DNA of 64,000 nucleotides. Source: Pseudoalteromonas citrea (GTDB lineage Bacteria > Pseudomonadota > Gammaproteobacteria > Enterobacterales > Alteromonadaceae). The stretch spans positions 62,001 to 126,000 of the forward strand of contig NZ_AHBZ03000021.1 of assembly GCF_000238375.3 (NCBI RefSeq), read 5' to 3'. The notes beneath the pieces are model-generated. The model saw nothing but the letters and a program-made list of their open reading frames with translations. It did not search any database and was not told the origin of the DNA. This document shows positions 8,221 to 16,491 of this stretch, one piece after another. Each line of letters opens with the position of its first letter. Position 1 is the first letter of the stretch. Position numbers and translations under genes: made by a program.

Positions 8221-8667
8221 AATTGCGCGGAACAAATAGCTAACTACCAATCAATTTCTCAGTTTTAACTCTGTTGAGAGTTGGTGTCATTTATGCTGCG
8301 GGAGCTTGCTATTTGCTTTTAGTGGCGTAAATTGTCGCAAGCCTATTTTATCGGCTTATCTTTCGCGCTTAAGCCATCTCTGCATTACTCAGTACGTTTT
8401 ATCCTGCCATTAGATCTAATTTTCGCTGATTTATCAATGATATTTTCACCACATACGCACTTTTCTAGCCCAAACACTTAAGCAGGTTAATCTGTTGATT
8501 TAATTCAGCAAGCTCTGCTGCTAACTCGTTCGTACTAGGTTGTAAATGAAAAACAATCAATTCTGGGGGAGGGGGGTTAGCTAAATTCACTCAATTTTTT
8601 ATTAACAGTTTTAATAAATTCTATGATAGTTTTTATTATTAATGGAATAAATAACAAGGAATTAAAT
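8221..8667. other. gene-free stretch holding IS debris
   Basis: After the IS-end relic (8230-8277) comes about 290 bases without an open frame. Read on the minus strand near 8520-8470, the codons NELAAELAELNQQINLL appear, followed by stops; this Glu/Leu-rich run is reminiscent of the N-terminal helix of IS66-type transposases, but is too short to assign. A G5-A-G6 tract lies at 8565-8576. Confidence 0.35.
8230..8277 (-). repeat. relic of an IS903-group element end
   Basis: About 48 bases match positions 2243-2290 of the complete IS at only a few mismatches (AAATAGCTAACTACC, then CAATCAATTTCTCAG). The outer nine bases of the terminal repeat and the transposase body are missing, so this is a truncated end, not a mobile copy. 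It begins 9 bases after the stop of the 227-residue orphan gene. Confidence 0.85.
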
Positions 8668-9003
8668 ATGATATGTCCCGATATTAGTAATTTAGAGTTC
8701 TCTGAACGTGGAAAATTGGCAGTAAAAGAAATAAGAAGAATAAAAGGTGTTAATGAATGGCTTAGCTCTGCCATTGTAGTTGGTACCTTTGCAAATATTT
8801 TTGTTGGTAATGGTATGATAAAAAGCCATTATAATCTTACTCAAACTGATTTTAATTCTTTTAATAAGGCATTACGTGACTCCCCTAGCATTGCTAGAAA
8901 AACAATAAAAACGATATCAGGCCTTCAAGCTATTAGAGCCAAAAAAAGTAAAGAAAGACAATTTTGGAAAGCCGTATATAACGGTTGTGTGGCTGAAAAA
9001 TGA
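8668..9003 (+). CDS. orphan hypothetical protein, first gene of an overlapping pair
   Basis: 111 residues from ATG 8668, which has an AAGGA Shine-Dalgarno; the frame could be extended to 8623 but without one. It starts MICPDISNLEFSERG. It is basic at the C-terminus (RAKKSKERQFWKAVYN). A hydrophobic stretch near residues 35-50 (AIVVGTFANIFVGNG) may be a buried helix or weak membrane segment. No family is recognised. Its stop overlaps the start of the next gene (ATGA), so the two are almost certainly co-translated. Confidence 0.6.
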   Translation: MICPDISNLEFSERGKLAVKEIRRIKGVNEWLSSAIVVGTFANIFVGNGMIKSHYNLTQTDFNSFNKALRDSPSIARKTIKTISGLQAIRAKKSKERQFWKAVYNGCVAEK

Positions 9004-9491
9004 AATATTTAATTTGTTTTTTTTCAATGTTTTTATCATTTTTTACATATGCGGATATGTCTGAGCAAACTCTTAAAGACTATCTTACTATTCAATATCA
9101 CAACTCAATTAAAGCGTATGACATTAAGCTTGAAAAGTGCCAAAAAACAGAAGTGGTTATAACCCCTGATGACGTAAAGCACATTTCTGATGATTGGAGC
9201 GTACTAGGTACAGTTTTTTCTTATCATTATGCAAAAGTTCAAGATTTATGCTCGCATAATGAATTGGAGCGATTTACTGTACTTTCTGCAAAGCTACAGG
9301 CTTTAGAGGGTAGTGATCAGCTATTACTTGAACAGTATAACCAGTTGATTATGGCAATCCCCCTAGCTTACGAACGAACTAAGGCTGATTATTTTGTCCT
9401 ACCTGAAGATATACGCGAGCGATTTTCAAATTTAGAAAAGCTAAAAAGACCATTTAACCTAATGAAAACAATGAACAAATTTAATTTTTAA
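9000..9491 (+). CDS. exported hypothetical protein, second gene of an overlapping pair
   Basis: 163 residues. The first ~18 residues form a signal peptide (MKYLICFFSMFLSFFTYA). The mature part is mainly helical with two Cys (EKCQKTE, DLCSHNE), which could form a disulfide in the periplasm. No family is recognised. The ATGA overlap with the upstream gene points to coupled translation. A cytoplasmic protein paired with an exported one is an arrangement seen for toxin-immunity pairs, but the sequence offers no direct sign of either activity. Confidence 0.62.
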   Translation: MKYLICFFSMFLSFFTYADMSEQTLKDYLTIQYHNSIKAYDIKLEKCQKTEVVITPDDVKHISDDWSVLGTVFSYHYAKVQDLCSHNELERFTVLSAKLQALEGSDQLLLEQYNQLIMAIPLAYERTKADYFVLPEDIRERFSNLEKLKRPFNLMKTMNKFNF

Positions 9492-9650
9492 AACTAAATA
9501 TCTATTTTAAACTGAGCGCTTTTTTTAAATTAAAATGACAGAGCGGCCTTTTTATTGATTCAAACTTTATAACTAGGTCAGCCCTTTTGTTTAACTCTTT
9601 ATTACTATTTTAATTATCCATTTAGCGTAGGGGAAAAGTATGAAAAACGC

Positions 9651-9656
9651 TATAAT
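9651..9656 (+). promoter_or_regulatory. candidate -10 box for rsmF
   Basis: TATAAT lies 48 bases before the rsmF ATG. No good -35 hexamer is visible at 17 bases upstream, so the assignment is weak. Confidence 0.3.
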
Positions 9657-9703
9657 TTGAACATTTTTCTTCCCCTTAGTATACATAATTATAAAGCAAT
9701 TAA

Positions 9704-11269
9704 ATGTCTAGAGAAGACTGGTCGATTCAGTATGACAATTTGAACTTTGAAAACCCTTTAAGCCATTATCATGCGGTGTTAAAATTGCCGCACTTTAATC
9801 AAACCTGTAATACAGAGCGCCACTTGGACAGTAAAACGTATATTCCTGAAGCATTTATCGACGACGTAAAAACGTACCTTCCAACTCACCTAACACTCGA
9901 CGATTTTTTGCAAGCTTGCAAAAGCCCGCTCAGGCGTTCGGTCAGAGTGAATACGTTAAAAATGTCAGTCAGTGATTTTAAAAGCTACTGCGCTGCGCAT
10001 GATTGGTCCATTGAGCCGGTGCCTTGGTGCGACAGCGGCTTCTGGCTTACTCGCTCTGAAACAGAAGAACACAGCCTGCCTATCGGTAATACCGAGCTGC
10101 ACTTGAGTGGGTGTATTTATGTACAAGAGGCCAGTTCGATGCTGCCACCTGTTGCCCTAAAACACGCTATTGAAGACAGTGACACCGTGTTAGATATGGC
10201 CTCAGCGCCCGGTTCTAAAACGTCACAGTTAAGCGCCATGATGGATAACAAAGGCGTACTCATCGCCAATGAACTTTCCTCATCACGCCTTAAAGTACTG
10301 GCTGCTAACATGAAGCGTATGGGAATAGCCAATTGTGCGCTCTCCCATTTCGACGCGGCGATATTCGGTGATTACATGTATGAATGCTTCGATAGTATTT
10401 TACTTGACGCCCCTTGCTCTGGTGAAGGTACTGTTCGAAAAGATGCTGATGCACTCAAAAATTGGTCTATCGAGTCTAATATCGATATTGCGGATGTTCA
10501 AAAAAAGCTTATCCGTAGCGCATTTATGGCTCTAAAACCGGGCGGCACATTAGTATATTCAACTTGCACACTCACGCCCCTAGAAAACCAGCAAGTGTGT
10601 GACGAGTTGCTAAACGCATTCCCTGACGCCATAAAAACAGATGATTTATCCTCTCTTTTTCCTGATGCTACTAGAGCAACTACCGAAGAAGGCTACTTAC
10701 ACGTTTGGCCACAAATTTACGACAGTGAAGGCTTTTTCATTGCGCGCTTTATTAAAACCGCGTCAGTAGAAAATACAGCACAAAAAACTAAAAAAGGCAG
10801 TTTTCCGTTCGCCGTAAGTGAGAAAAAACTACAGCAGCAATTTTTTGACCTCGCAAAAAAACAATTTGGCATAGAGCAAACCACCATCTCAGGTCAACTT
10901 ATGAGCCGCGATAAAGAGCTGTGGCTTTTCCCTGACGGATTTCACAACGTCGAAAATAAAATTAAGTATTCCCGCATGGGTATTCAAGTTGGCACAACCC
11001 ATAAAAACGGCATTCGATTAGAGCATGAATTTGCAACAGCACTAGGCCAATTAGCATGTAAAAATAACTATGCGATGTCTCAAAATGAAGCCAAAGATTA
11101 TTTCAACGGTAAGGATATTCGCCTTGACTGCGCTGTAAATGTAACTGGCGAGGTGATCTTAACCTTGTGTGGCGCGCCTGTTGGTCTTGGCAAATGGCAA
11201 AAGCAAAAAATTAAGAATAGCCTACCACGAGATCTTGTTAGTGATAGCCAGTTGATAACTTGGGTATAA
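9704..11269 (+). CDS. rsmF: 16S rRNA m5C1407 methyltransferase RsmF
   Basis: 521 residues. RsmF methylates C1407 of 16S rRNA using S-adenosylmethionine. Visible: the YxPEAF...[24 protein letters not shown] block near residues 47-85, SAM-binding [17 protein letters not shown], motif [15 protein letters not shown] and motif [15 protein letters not shown] with the catalytic Cys. A C-terminal PUA-like region ([10 protein letters not shown]) closes it. E. coli RsmF (479 aa) begins at the YxPEAF equivalent, so this protein has an extra ~45 residues at the N-terminus, with no in-frame ATG inside it. GTG 9776 is an alternative start. The gene is monocistronic. Confidence 0.93.
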   Translation: MSREDWSIQYDNLNFENPLSHYHAVLKLPHFNQTCNTERHLDSKTYIPEAFIDDVKTYLPTHLTLDDFLQACKSPLRRSVRVNTLKMSVSDFKSYCAAHDWSIEPVPWCDSGFWLTRSETEEHSLPIGNTELHLSGCIYVQEASSMLPPVALKHAIEDSDTVLDMASAPGSKTSQLSAMMDNKGVLIANELSSSRLKVLAANMKRMGIANCALSHFDAAIFGDYMYECFDSILLDAPCSGEGTVRKDADALKNWSIESNIDIADVQKKLIRSAFMALKPGGTLVYSTCTLTPLENQQVCDELLNAFPDAIKTDDLSSLFPDATRATTEEGYLHVWPQIYDSEGFFIARFIKTASVENTAQKTKKGSFPFAVSEKKLQQQFFDLAKKQFGIEQTTISGQLMSRDKELWLFPDGFHNVENKIKYSRMGIQVGTTHKNGIRLEHEFATALGQLACKNNYAMSQNEAKDYFNGKDIRLDCAVNVTGEVILTLCGAPVGLGKWQKQKIKNSLPRDLVSDSQLITWV

Positions 11270-11393
11270 CTTGAACATATCTTTTCTGTTTTTTTAGAAT
11301 ATTTATTTATATATAATATAAGTAATTGTAATAAATAAACTTTAAATATATTGCTGTTGTTTGTAAGTTTTATGAAAAGTTAACTACACTTAA

Positions 11394-11503
11394 GTTACTT
11401 TCTACTTCTCCCTTACAGTTGAAAGGTGTTTTTAAGTAACGCTTTGGCTCCATTGGAGCTATCCCCTAAGCCCAGAGCAAGCGAGTGCACTGGGCATTTT
11501 TTT
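11394..11503 (+). ncRNA. candidate small RNA with intrinsic terminator
   Basis: Three stacked structures precede a terminator: GTTACTT (11394-11400) pairs with AAGTAAC (11434-11440), enclosing CCTT/AAGG (11411-11414 with 11423-11426); GCTCC (11447-11451) pairs with GGAGC (11455-11459); and the terminator stem is at 11470-11495. The region lies 125 bases past rsmF and outside any gene. It may instead be only the rsmF 3' UTR. No known RNA family was recognised. Confidence 0.4.
11470..11503 (+). terminator. intrinsic terminator downstream of rsmF
   Basis: GCCCAG-a-GCA pairs with TGC-a-CTGGGC across a 6-base loop, followed by an A and seven T. It ends either the rsmF transcript or the candidate small RNA. 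Confidence 0.85.
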
Positions 11504-11538
11504 GTGTAAAAACTAAAGAAATAATTACGTTTGTTACA

Positions 11539-13041
11539 TTAATTTGCTTTCTGTCGGCAAATTGGTCGTAAAAAACGCAGCATTGCATTTAAACCAACAG
11601 AGGTACTCCTCACATCAGTTGATGAAGGATAAGGTCCACCATGATTCATAGAGGAGCACACTTCGACTCCCGTTGACATTTGGTTTTCAATAATGCGCCC
11701 TACTTTATACTCAAGTGCTTCAATTAACGCGTCAGCTTTGCGCAGATCGGCAGGAGTGCCATGCACCGATGCGGTGAGTTGTCCATCAAGAGACTCGACT
11801 AATGCCAGTAATTGAGCGGGTTTATCATAGGTGACAATCATGGCCATTGGACCAAATACCTCCTCATGCAGCGCTTTGTTATCCAAGAATGTGTCTATAT
11901 CTGTGGTAAACAAATGTGCATTCGCATGATGCGACTCATTGAGTACACCTTCAGCCAACAACGTGACCTCATTTGATTGTTTAAGCTCAGCAATGCTCTG
12001 CTTAAAGCTCGATACGATATTTGGCGACAGCAAGGTATCTGACTGGCTCGCTTTGATATGGTCTATAGCTTGCTCGATAAATGCCGAACTTGCCGCTGGC
12101 ACCAGCCATAAACCCGGGCTGGTACAAAACTGTCCGTTACCCATTAACAATGCTTGGCAAAGCTGGCTGGCCAATGAGTTACTGGCTTGTGCTATTTGCT
12201 CTTTTAATAAAAATTGCGGATTAATACTGCCAAGCTCTCCGTAGAAAGGGATCCGCTCTTGACGCGTGCCTATGGTCTCTAATAATTTTTGAGCCACCGA
12301 AAACGAGCCAGTAAAACCGATTGCTTTGACCTGTGGCGCCGCAACCAATTGATGAGCAAGGTCATATCGCTTTGCCTGGACCATAGAGAATACCCCTTTT
12401 GGCATCTCACACTTCTCAATGGCTAGGCTAATGGCACGTGCCATTAACTCGCTTGTGATCGGGTGTGCTGTGTGGCTTTTTGTTATGACACTGCACCCCG
12501 CAGCTAACGCGGCAGCGGTGTCGCCACCAAGCGTGGAAAACGCATATGGAAAATTTGATGCGCCAAACACTCCAACCACACCAAGGGGAATATAATCAAG
12601 TTCGGTATTCGGCTTAGGCAGTGGTGTGCGCTCAGGTACTGCCGCATCTGTACAGCCAAAATTGGCAATGCTCTTTTGGCTACCTTCTAAAGCTTGAGCA
12701 AACGCCCGTAATTGCCCCATTGTCCGAGCTCGCTCACCTTCCAGCCGCGCCACTGGCAAATTTGTTTCTTGATGTGTTGTATCTATTAATAAGCTACCAA
12801 GCGCTTCTATTTCATCCGCAATGGCATGCAGAAACTCAGCCCTTTGCTGATAACTGGTTTTTCGATATACCTTAAATGCACGTTCGGCCTCATTGATTGC
12901 GTGTTCCAGCATATCTGAACTCGCCTCGTATACTGGCGTTTCTAGTGGCAAATTCAGCTTTGGTGAAAAGCCATAAAATATGTCTGCCTGTTCAGCTATT
13001 TGCCATGAACCTGCAATAAGACTTGCTCCAGTAACTTGCAT
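11539..13041 (-). CDS. 2,5-dioxovalerate (alpha-ketoglutarate semialdehyde) dehydrogenase
   Basis: 500 residues from the ATG at 13041, which has a GGAGG site; the frame extends to 13113 but that overlaps the upstream gene. It is an NAD(P)-dependent aldehyde dehydrogenase with the family's FGASNFPYAFSTLGGDTAAALAAG, Glu in YGELGSINPQF and the catalytic Cys in NGQFCTSPG. GASNFP with ELGSINP is characteristic of ketoglutarate semialdehyde dehydrogenases. In hydroxyproline catabolism it makes 2-oxoglutarate for the TCA cycle. It is last in the minus-strand operon deaminase-epimerase-dehydrogenase, which supports that substrate. Confidence 0.88.
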   Translation of the reverse strand: MQVTGASLIAGSWQIAEQADIFYGFSPKLNLPLETPVYEASSDMLEHAINEAERAFKVYRKTSYQQRAEFLHAIADEIEALGSLLIDTTHQETNLPVARLEGERARTMGQLRAFAQALEGSQKSIANFGCTDAAVPERTPLPKPNTELDYIPLGVVGVFGASNFPYAFSTLGGDTAAALAAGCSVITKSHTAHPITSELMARAISLAIEKCEMPKGVFSMVQAKRYDLAHQLVAAPQVKAIGFTGSFSVAQKLLETIGTRQERIPFYGELGSINPQFLLKEQIAQASNSLASQLCQALLMGNGQFCTSPGLWLVPAASSAFIEQAIDHIKASQSDTLLSPNIVSSFKQSIAELKQSNEVTLLAEGVLNESHHANAHLFTTDIDTFLDNKALHEEVFGPMAMIVTYDKPAQLLALVESLDGQLTASVHGTPADLRKADALIEALEYKVGRIIENQMSTGVEVCSSMNHGGPYPSSTDVRSTSVGLNAMLRFLRPICRQKAN

Positions 13042-13066
13042 GTTACCTCCACTCAATTTAGTTGAT

Positions 13067-14068
13067 TTATAAAACTTGAAAGCCGAATGCATATGGATCA
13101 TCATCATCGACACAAATATTGCTGGTGCCTGTCACTCGTGACCAACCGCGTATACTGGGTTGAATCGCAGCGTTACCGGCTACCTCAGTTACCCCTTCAA
13201 TGCACCCAACGAATTGACTACCAATAAAGCTTTCGTGAACAAAATCATCGTTGACTTGCAATTGTCCTTTAGCAAACAACTGCGCCATTCTGGCGCTTGT
13301 ACCTGTACCACAAGGCGAACGATCAATTGCCTTATCACCATAAAATACGGCATTTGCAGCATGAGAATTAGTGTGCTTTGCTTTACCCGTCCAAAGTACA
13401 TGAGATGCACCATGAACAGTGGCGTTTTCAGGGTGTACGCAGTCTACTTTTTGATTAACTGCATCGCGTACTTGAGGGCTAAACAATAAAATATCACTGG
13501 CATTCCACCGTTCTATTCCGGGGAAATTTTGTTGCGGCTCTACGATAATGTAAAAATTACCTCCATAGGCAATATCAACGCGCAAAGCGCCAATACCAGG
13601 TACTTCAATATGTATATCTTCATATGCTAAAAACGCGGGAACATTAAATAGCTTAACCCATTCAACTCGCTCTCCTTGCTTTGCATAGTGAGCATTGACT
13701 CGACCTGCGGGGGTATCTACTTTAATACGCCCTTCCTGCTCGGGGTGCAATAAACCTGCTTGTAATGCAAACGTCAGCGTACCAATTAAGCCATGGCCAC
13801 ACATGGGTAGGCACCCTGAAGTCTCGACAAACAACACACTCAAATCACCGTCGGGGGTGGTTGGTGGGTAAATAAATGCCCCAGACATCATATCGTGGCC
13901 ACGAGGCTCAAACATTAACGCTTTACGGATCCAATCATAATCGGTCATGAAGTGCTGACGCTTTTCACTCATAGTGGAACCCTTTAAAACAGGGTGCCCA
14001 CTGGTGATCAAGCGCACAGGGTTGCCACATGTGTGGCCATCAATACATGAAAACGTCCCTCTGCGCAT
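13067..14068 (-). CDS. 4-hydroxyproline 2-epimerase (proline racemase family)
   Basis: 333 residues from ATG 14068 (MRRGTFSCIDGHTCGNP); a longer frame to 14101 is unlikely because it would lie further into the preceding gene. Proline-racemase family enzymes use two cysteines as acid/base. Both are present: Cys90 in MCGHG and Cys253 in DRSPCGTGTSAR. trans-3-hydroxyproline dehydratases have Thr at the second position, so this is an epimerase converting trans-4-hydroxy-L-proline to cis-4-hydroxy-D-proline. The context (deaminase upstream, semialdehyde dehydrogenase downstream, D-amino acid dehydrogenase divergent) agrees. It lies four bases after the deaminase stop. Confidence 0.92.
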   Translation of the reverse strand: MRRGTFSCIDGHTCGNPVRLITSGHPVLKGSTMSEKRQHFMTDYDWIRKALMFEPRGHDMMSGAFIYPPTTPDGDLSVLFVETSGCLPMCGHGLIGTLTFALQAGLLHPEQEGRIKVDTPAGRVNAHYAKQGERVEWVKLFNVPAFLAYEDIHIEVPGIGALRVDIAYGGNFYIIVEPQQNFPGIERWNASDILLFSPQVRDAVNQKVDCVHPENATVHGASHVLWTGKAKHTNSHAANAVFYGDKAIDRSPCGTGTSARMAQLFAKGQLQVNDDFVHESFIGSQFVGCIEGVTEVAGNAAIQPSIRGWSRVTGTSNICVDDDDPYAFGFQVL

Positions 14069-14072
14069 GGTG

Positions 14073-14987
14073 TTAATCCAAATTGAACTTTGATAGGTCA
14101 ATACGGCTCGTCATTGCATCATCATAAAGAGCACGGACCATGGCTTTTTCACTCTCTGGTAACGCTAATCTCGGCGAGCGTGTTACTTCTGAGCCGCGCC
14201 CAGCTAACGACTCAGCATATTTAATACACTGAACAAGCGTTGGAATTGTATCTAAGCGCAGTAGTGGTAAAAACCAGCGCCAGATCTCTTTTGCTTCTTC
14301 ATAACGACCTTGTCGTGCAAGCTCATAAATCGCAACCGACTCTTTTGGAAACACATTGGTTAAACCTGAAATCCAACCCGTCGCGCCCAACATTAAACTT
14401 TCAAGCGCAATATCATCAACGCCACCAAATATAATGAAGCGATCACCAAAAGCACTTTGCAATTCGGTGATACGGCGGGTATCTTCTGTCGCTTCTTTAA
14501 CGGCAACAATATTGCTTTCTTGCGCTAGTACCTTCATACCTTCTATAGATACATCGACACCATACGTGATCGGATTATTGTAAATCATCACAGGTAATGA
14601 CATAGAGCGGGCTATTTGCTGATAATGATGGATAGCCTCACGCTCAGTCGAGCGATACACCATACCAGGGAGTACCATTAAGCCATCAATGCCTAATTGC
14701 TCAGCATCTTGACAAAACTCAATGGCAAACTGAGTAGTTGTTTCGGCAACGCCTGTTAGTAATGGTACTCTTCCCGCAACACGTTCTTTAGCAGCCTTTA
14801 ACACCTCACGCTTTTCTTGCTGACTTAAAGAACAATTCTCCCCGACCGTGCCAAGAACAATCACCCCATGAACACCTTCGTCTATCAACGCATCAATCAT
14901 ATTGAGCGTAGTATCAAAATTAATGCTGTTATCATCATTAAATTGTGTCGTTACAGCTGGGTAAACCCCTTGCCAAAGTGTTGTCAT
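14073..14987 (-). CDS. DHDPS-family 1-pyrroline-4-hydroxy-2-carboxylate deaminase
   Basis: 304 residues from ATG 14987, with an AGAGGAAAG ribosome site. It is a class I aldolase of the dihydrodipicolinate synthase family: the LGTVGENCSLS block, Tyr136 in YNNP and Schiff-base Lys164 in VAVKEATEDT. In the hydroxyproline pathway this family member deaminates pyrroline-4-hydroxy-2-carboxylate to ketoglutarate semialdehyde. Membership of the operon with an epimerase and semialdehyde dehydrogenase supports this over lysine biosynthesis. A frame extension up to 15068 is AT-rich and lacks a Shine-Dalgarno. It is the promoter-proximal gene. Confidence 0.88.
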   Translation of the reverse strand: MTTLWQGVYPAVTTQFNDDNSINFDTTLNMIDALIDEGVHGVIVLGTVGENCSLSQQEKREVLKAAKERVAGRVPLLTGVAETTTQFAIEFCQDAEQLGIDGLMVLPGMVYRSTEREAIHHYQQIARSMSLPVMIYNNPITYGVDVSIEGMKVLAQESNIVAVKEATEDTRRITELQSAFGDRFIIFGGVDDIALESLMLGATGWISGLTNVFPKESVAIYELARQGRYEEAKEIWRWFLPLLRLDTIPTLVQCIKYAESLAGRGSEVTRSPRLALPESEKAMVRALYDDAMTSRIDLSKFNLD

Positions 14988-15028
14988 GATCTTTCCTCTG
15001 TTGGTTTTTATGTTTACCATCTTAGGTA

Positions 15029-15042
15029 TATTGTATACAATA
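15029..15042. promoter_or_regulatory. 14-bp palindrome, candidate GntR (FCD) operator
   Basis: TATTGTATACAATA is a perfect palindrome 42 bases upstream of the deaminase start, in the 254-base divergent promoter region of the hydroxyproline genes. Its core TTGTATACAA resembles operators of FCD-type GntR regulators, which typically repress amino-acid and sugar-acid catabolic genes. No GntR gene is encoded in this window, so the regulator would act in trans. Confidence 0.55.
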
Positions 15043-15241
15043 ATCAATATCCAAATTAGAATAATCATATATCGAAAAGGTAATCACCAAATACATCCTA
15101 GTAAAAATAAGCTTAAACATATGATATTTATATAGATTAAATTTTTTTGGTTTTTTTTGTAGAGCGCAATTAAAGCGTTACTTAGCAAGATGCAATCAGT
15201 TGAATGCAGTATGTTTTAACAAAAATCGATAGGAAAATTGC

Positions 15242-16483
15242 ATGTCCAATCAACTTAACATTGCCGTCATAGGGGCTGGTATTGTCGGCTTGTGTACGGC
15301 GAAAAAATTACAGGATCAGGGTTTTTCTGTGACCTTGTTTGACCAACAAGGCATTGCTCAAAAGTGCTCCAAAGGTAATGCCGGACACTTCGCTACCGAA
15401 CAAGTATTCCCTTTGGCGCAAGCTAGTTTGCTAGCCAAGATCCCCAGCATGCTATTTAATAAAAATGGGCCATTAAAAATAGAATGGCGCTACTTACACC
15501 ATGCTTTACCTTGGTTTTGGAAGTTTATTGCCAATATGCGCTCGGCTAAACTTGCCGCTAATACACAGGCACTTAAAGCGCTTAATAGCAGCGCATTATT
15601 GGCTTATAAATCCCTACTGGGTGGTAAAGACTTTGCAGATTTAATCACCCTTAATGGCAGCCTGCTGACCTTTGAAGACACACCCCGTCATGATATTAAT
15701 AAGCTATATCAAAAGTATAAACGTCAAGGCATTGCTGTAAAGTGGCTTTCGGGTAAAGCAATATACTCATTAGAGCCAAGTTTAAATAAACGCATAAGAA
15801 ACGCGCTACTGTTTACGGATGTGGGTCATAGTGTCGACCCATATGCACTGTGCCAACATATTTTTACACGTTTTCGTGATGCAGGTGGGCAATTTAAGCA
15901 ACAGGGTATTGGTGCGATCAACACCATTGAAGATGCAGTAACGCTCACTTGTTCCAAAGGTGCTAGTACTGAGTTTGATAAAGTGATTGTTTGCACTGGT
16001 GCATGGAGTAAACAGCTATCACAGCAACTCGGCTTTAATGTCCCACTTGATACTGAGCGGGGTTACCATGCCATGATTAAAAAACAGACCTCACTTTCTC
16101 GTCCTGTGGCTTCTGCTGAGCGGCAATTTATTATAACGCCGATGTCCAGTGGCCTACGCGTAGCAGGTACGGTAGAGTTTGCGGGGCTCGATGCTCCAGA
16201 AAACCATCAGCGTACAAAAGTACTGCTACAACATGCCAATGCGCTACTACCCTGCATCGACGATACTCCCCCAAGTGAAACGTGGATGGGTTGTAGGCCT
16301 TCACTGCCCGACTCATTACCTGTCATCGGCCGCAGCCCACATCATCGTAATGTATACTTTGGCTTTGGCCACCAGCACCTTGGCTTAACCCAAGGTGCAA
16401 TCACCGCTGAATTATTAGCGCAATTATGTAATAGTGAAGCGCCAAGTTTAGACTTAACCCCCTATCGCATTGATAGATTTTAG
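15242..16483 (+). CDS. FAD-dependent D-amino acid (D-hydroxyproline) dehydrogenase
   Basis: 413 residues of the DAO/DadA family. The N-terminal dinucleotide motif IAVIGAGIVGLCTAKKLQDQGF binds FAD. Later ICTGAWSKQL-type and GCRPSLPDSLPVIGRSP segments are the conserved DadA features, with GFGHQHLGLTQG near the C-terminus. In this setting it most likely oxidises cis-4-hydroxy-D-proline to pyrroline-4-hydroxy-2-carboxylate, the substrate of the divergent deaminase. It would pass electrons to the respiratory chain. Its ATG is 255 bases from the divergent start and the next gene follows by 8 bases, forming an operon. Confidence 0.88.
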   Translation: MSNQLNIAVIGAGIVGLCTAKKLQDQGFSVTLFDQQGIAQKCSKGNAGHFATEQVFPLAQASLLAKIPSMLFNKNGPLKIEWRYLHHALPWFWKFIANMRSAKLAANTQALKALNSSALLAYKSLLGGKDFADLITLNGSLLTFEDTPRHDINKLYQKYKRQGIAVKWLSGKAIYSLEPSLNKRIRNALLFTDVGHSVDPYALCQHIFTRFRDAGGQFKQQGIGAINTIEDAVTLTCSKGASTEFDKVIVCTGAWSKQLSQQLGFNVPLDTERGYHAMIKKQTSLSRPVASAERQFIITPMSSGLRVAGTVEFAGLDAPENHQRTKVLLQHANALLPCIDDTPPSETWMGCRPSLPDSLPVIGRSPHHRNVYFGFGHQHLGLTQGAITAELLAQLCNSEAPSLDLTPYRIDRF

Positions 16484-16491
16484 GAGATGTT

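Noticed and set aside
13042..13113. Longer N-terminus for the semialdehyde dehydrogenase
   Set aside because: Met-rich extension overlapping the epimerase gene, with no ribosome site; GGAGG precedes ATG 13041.
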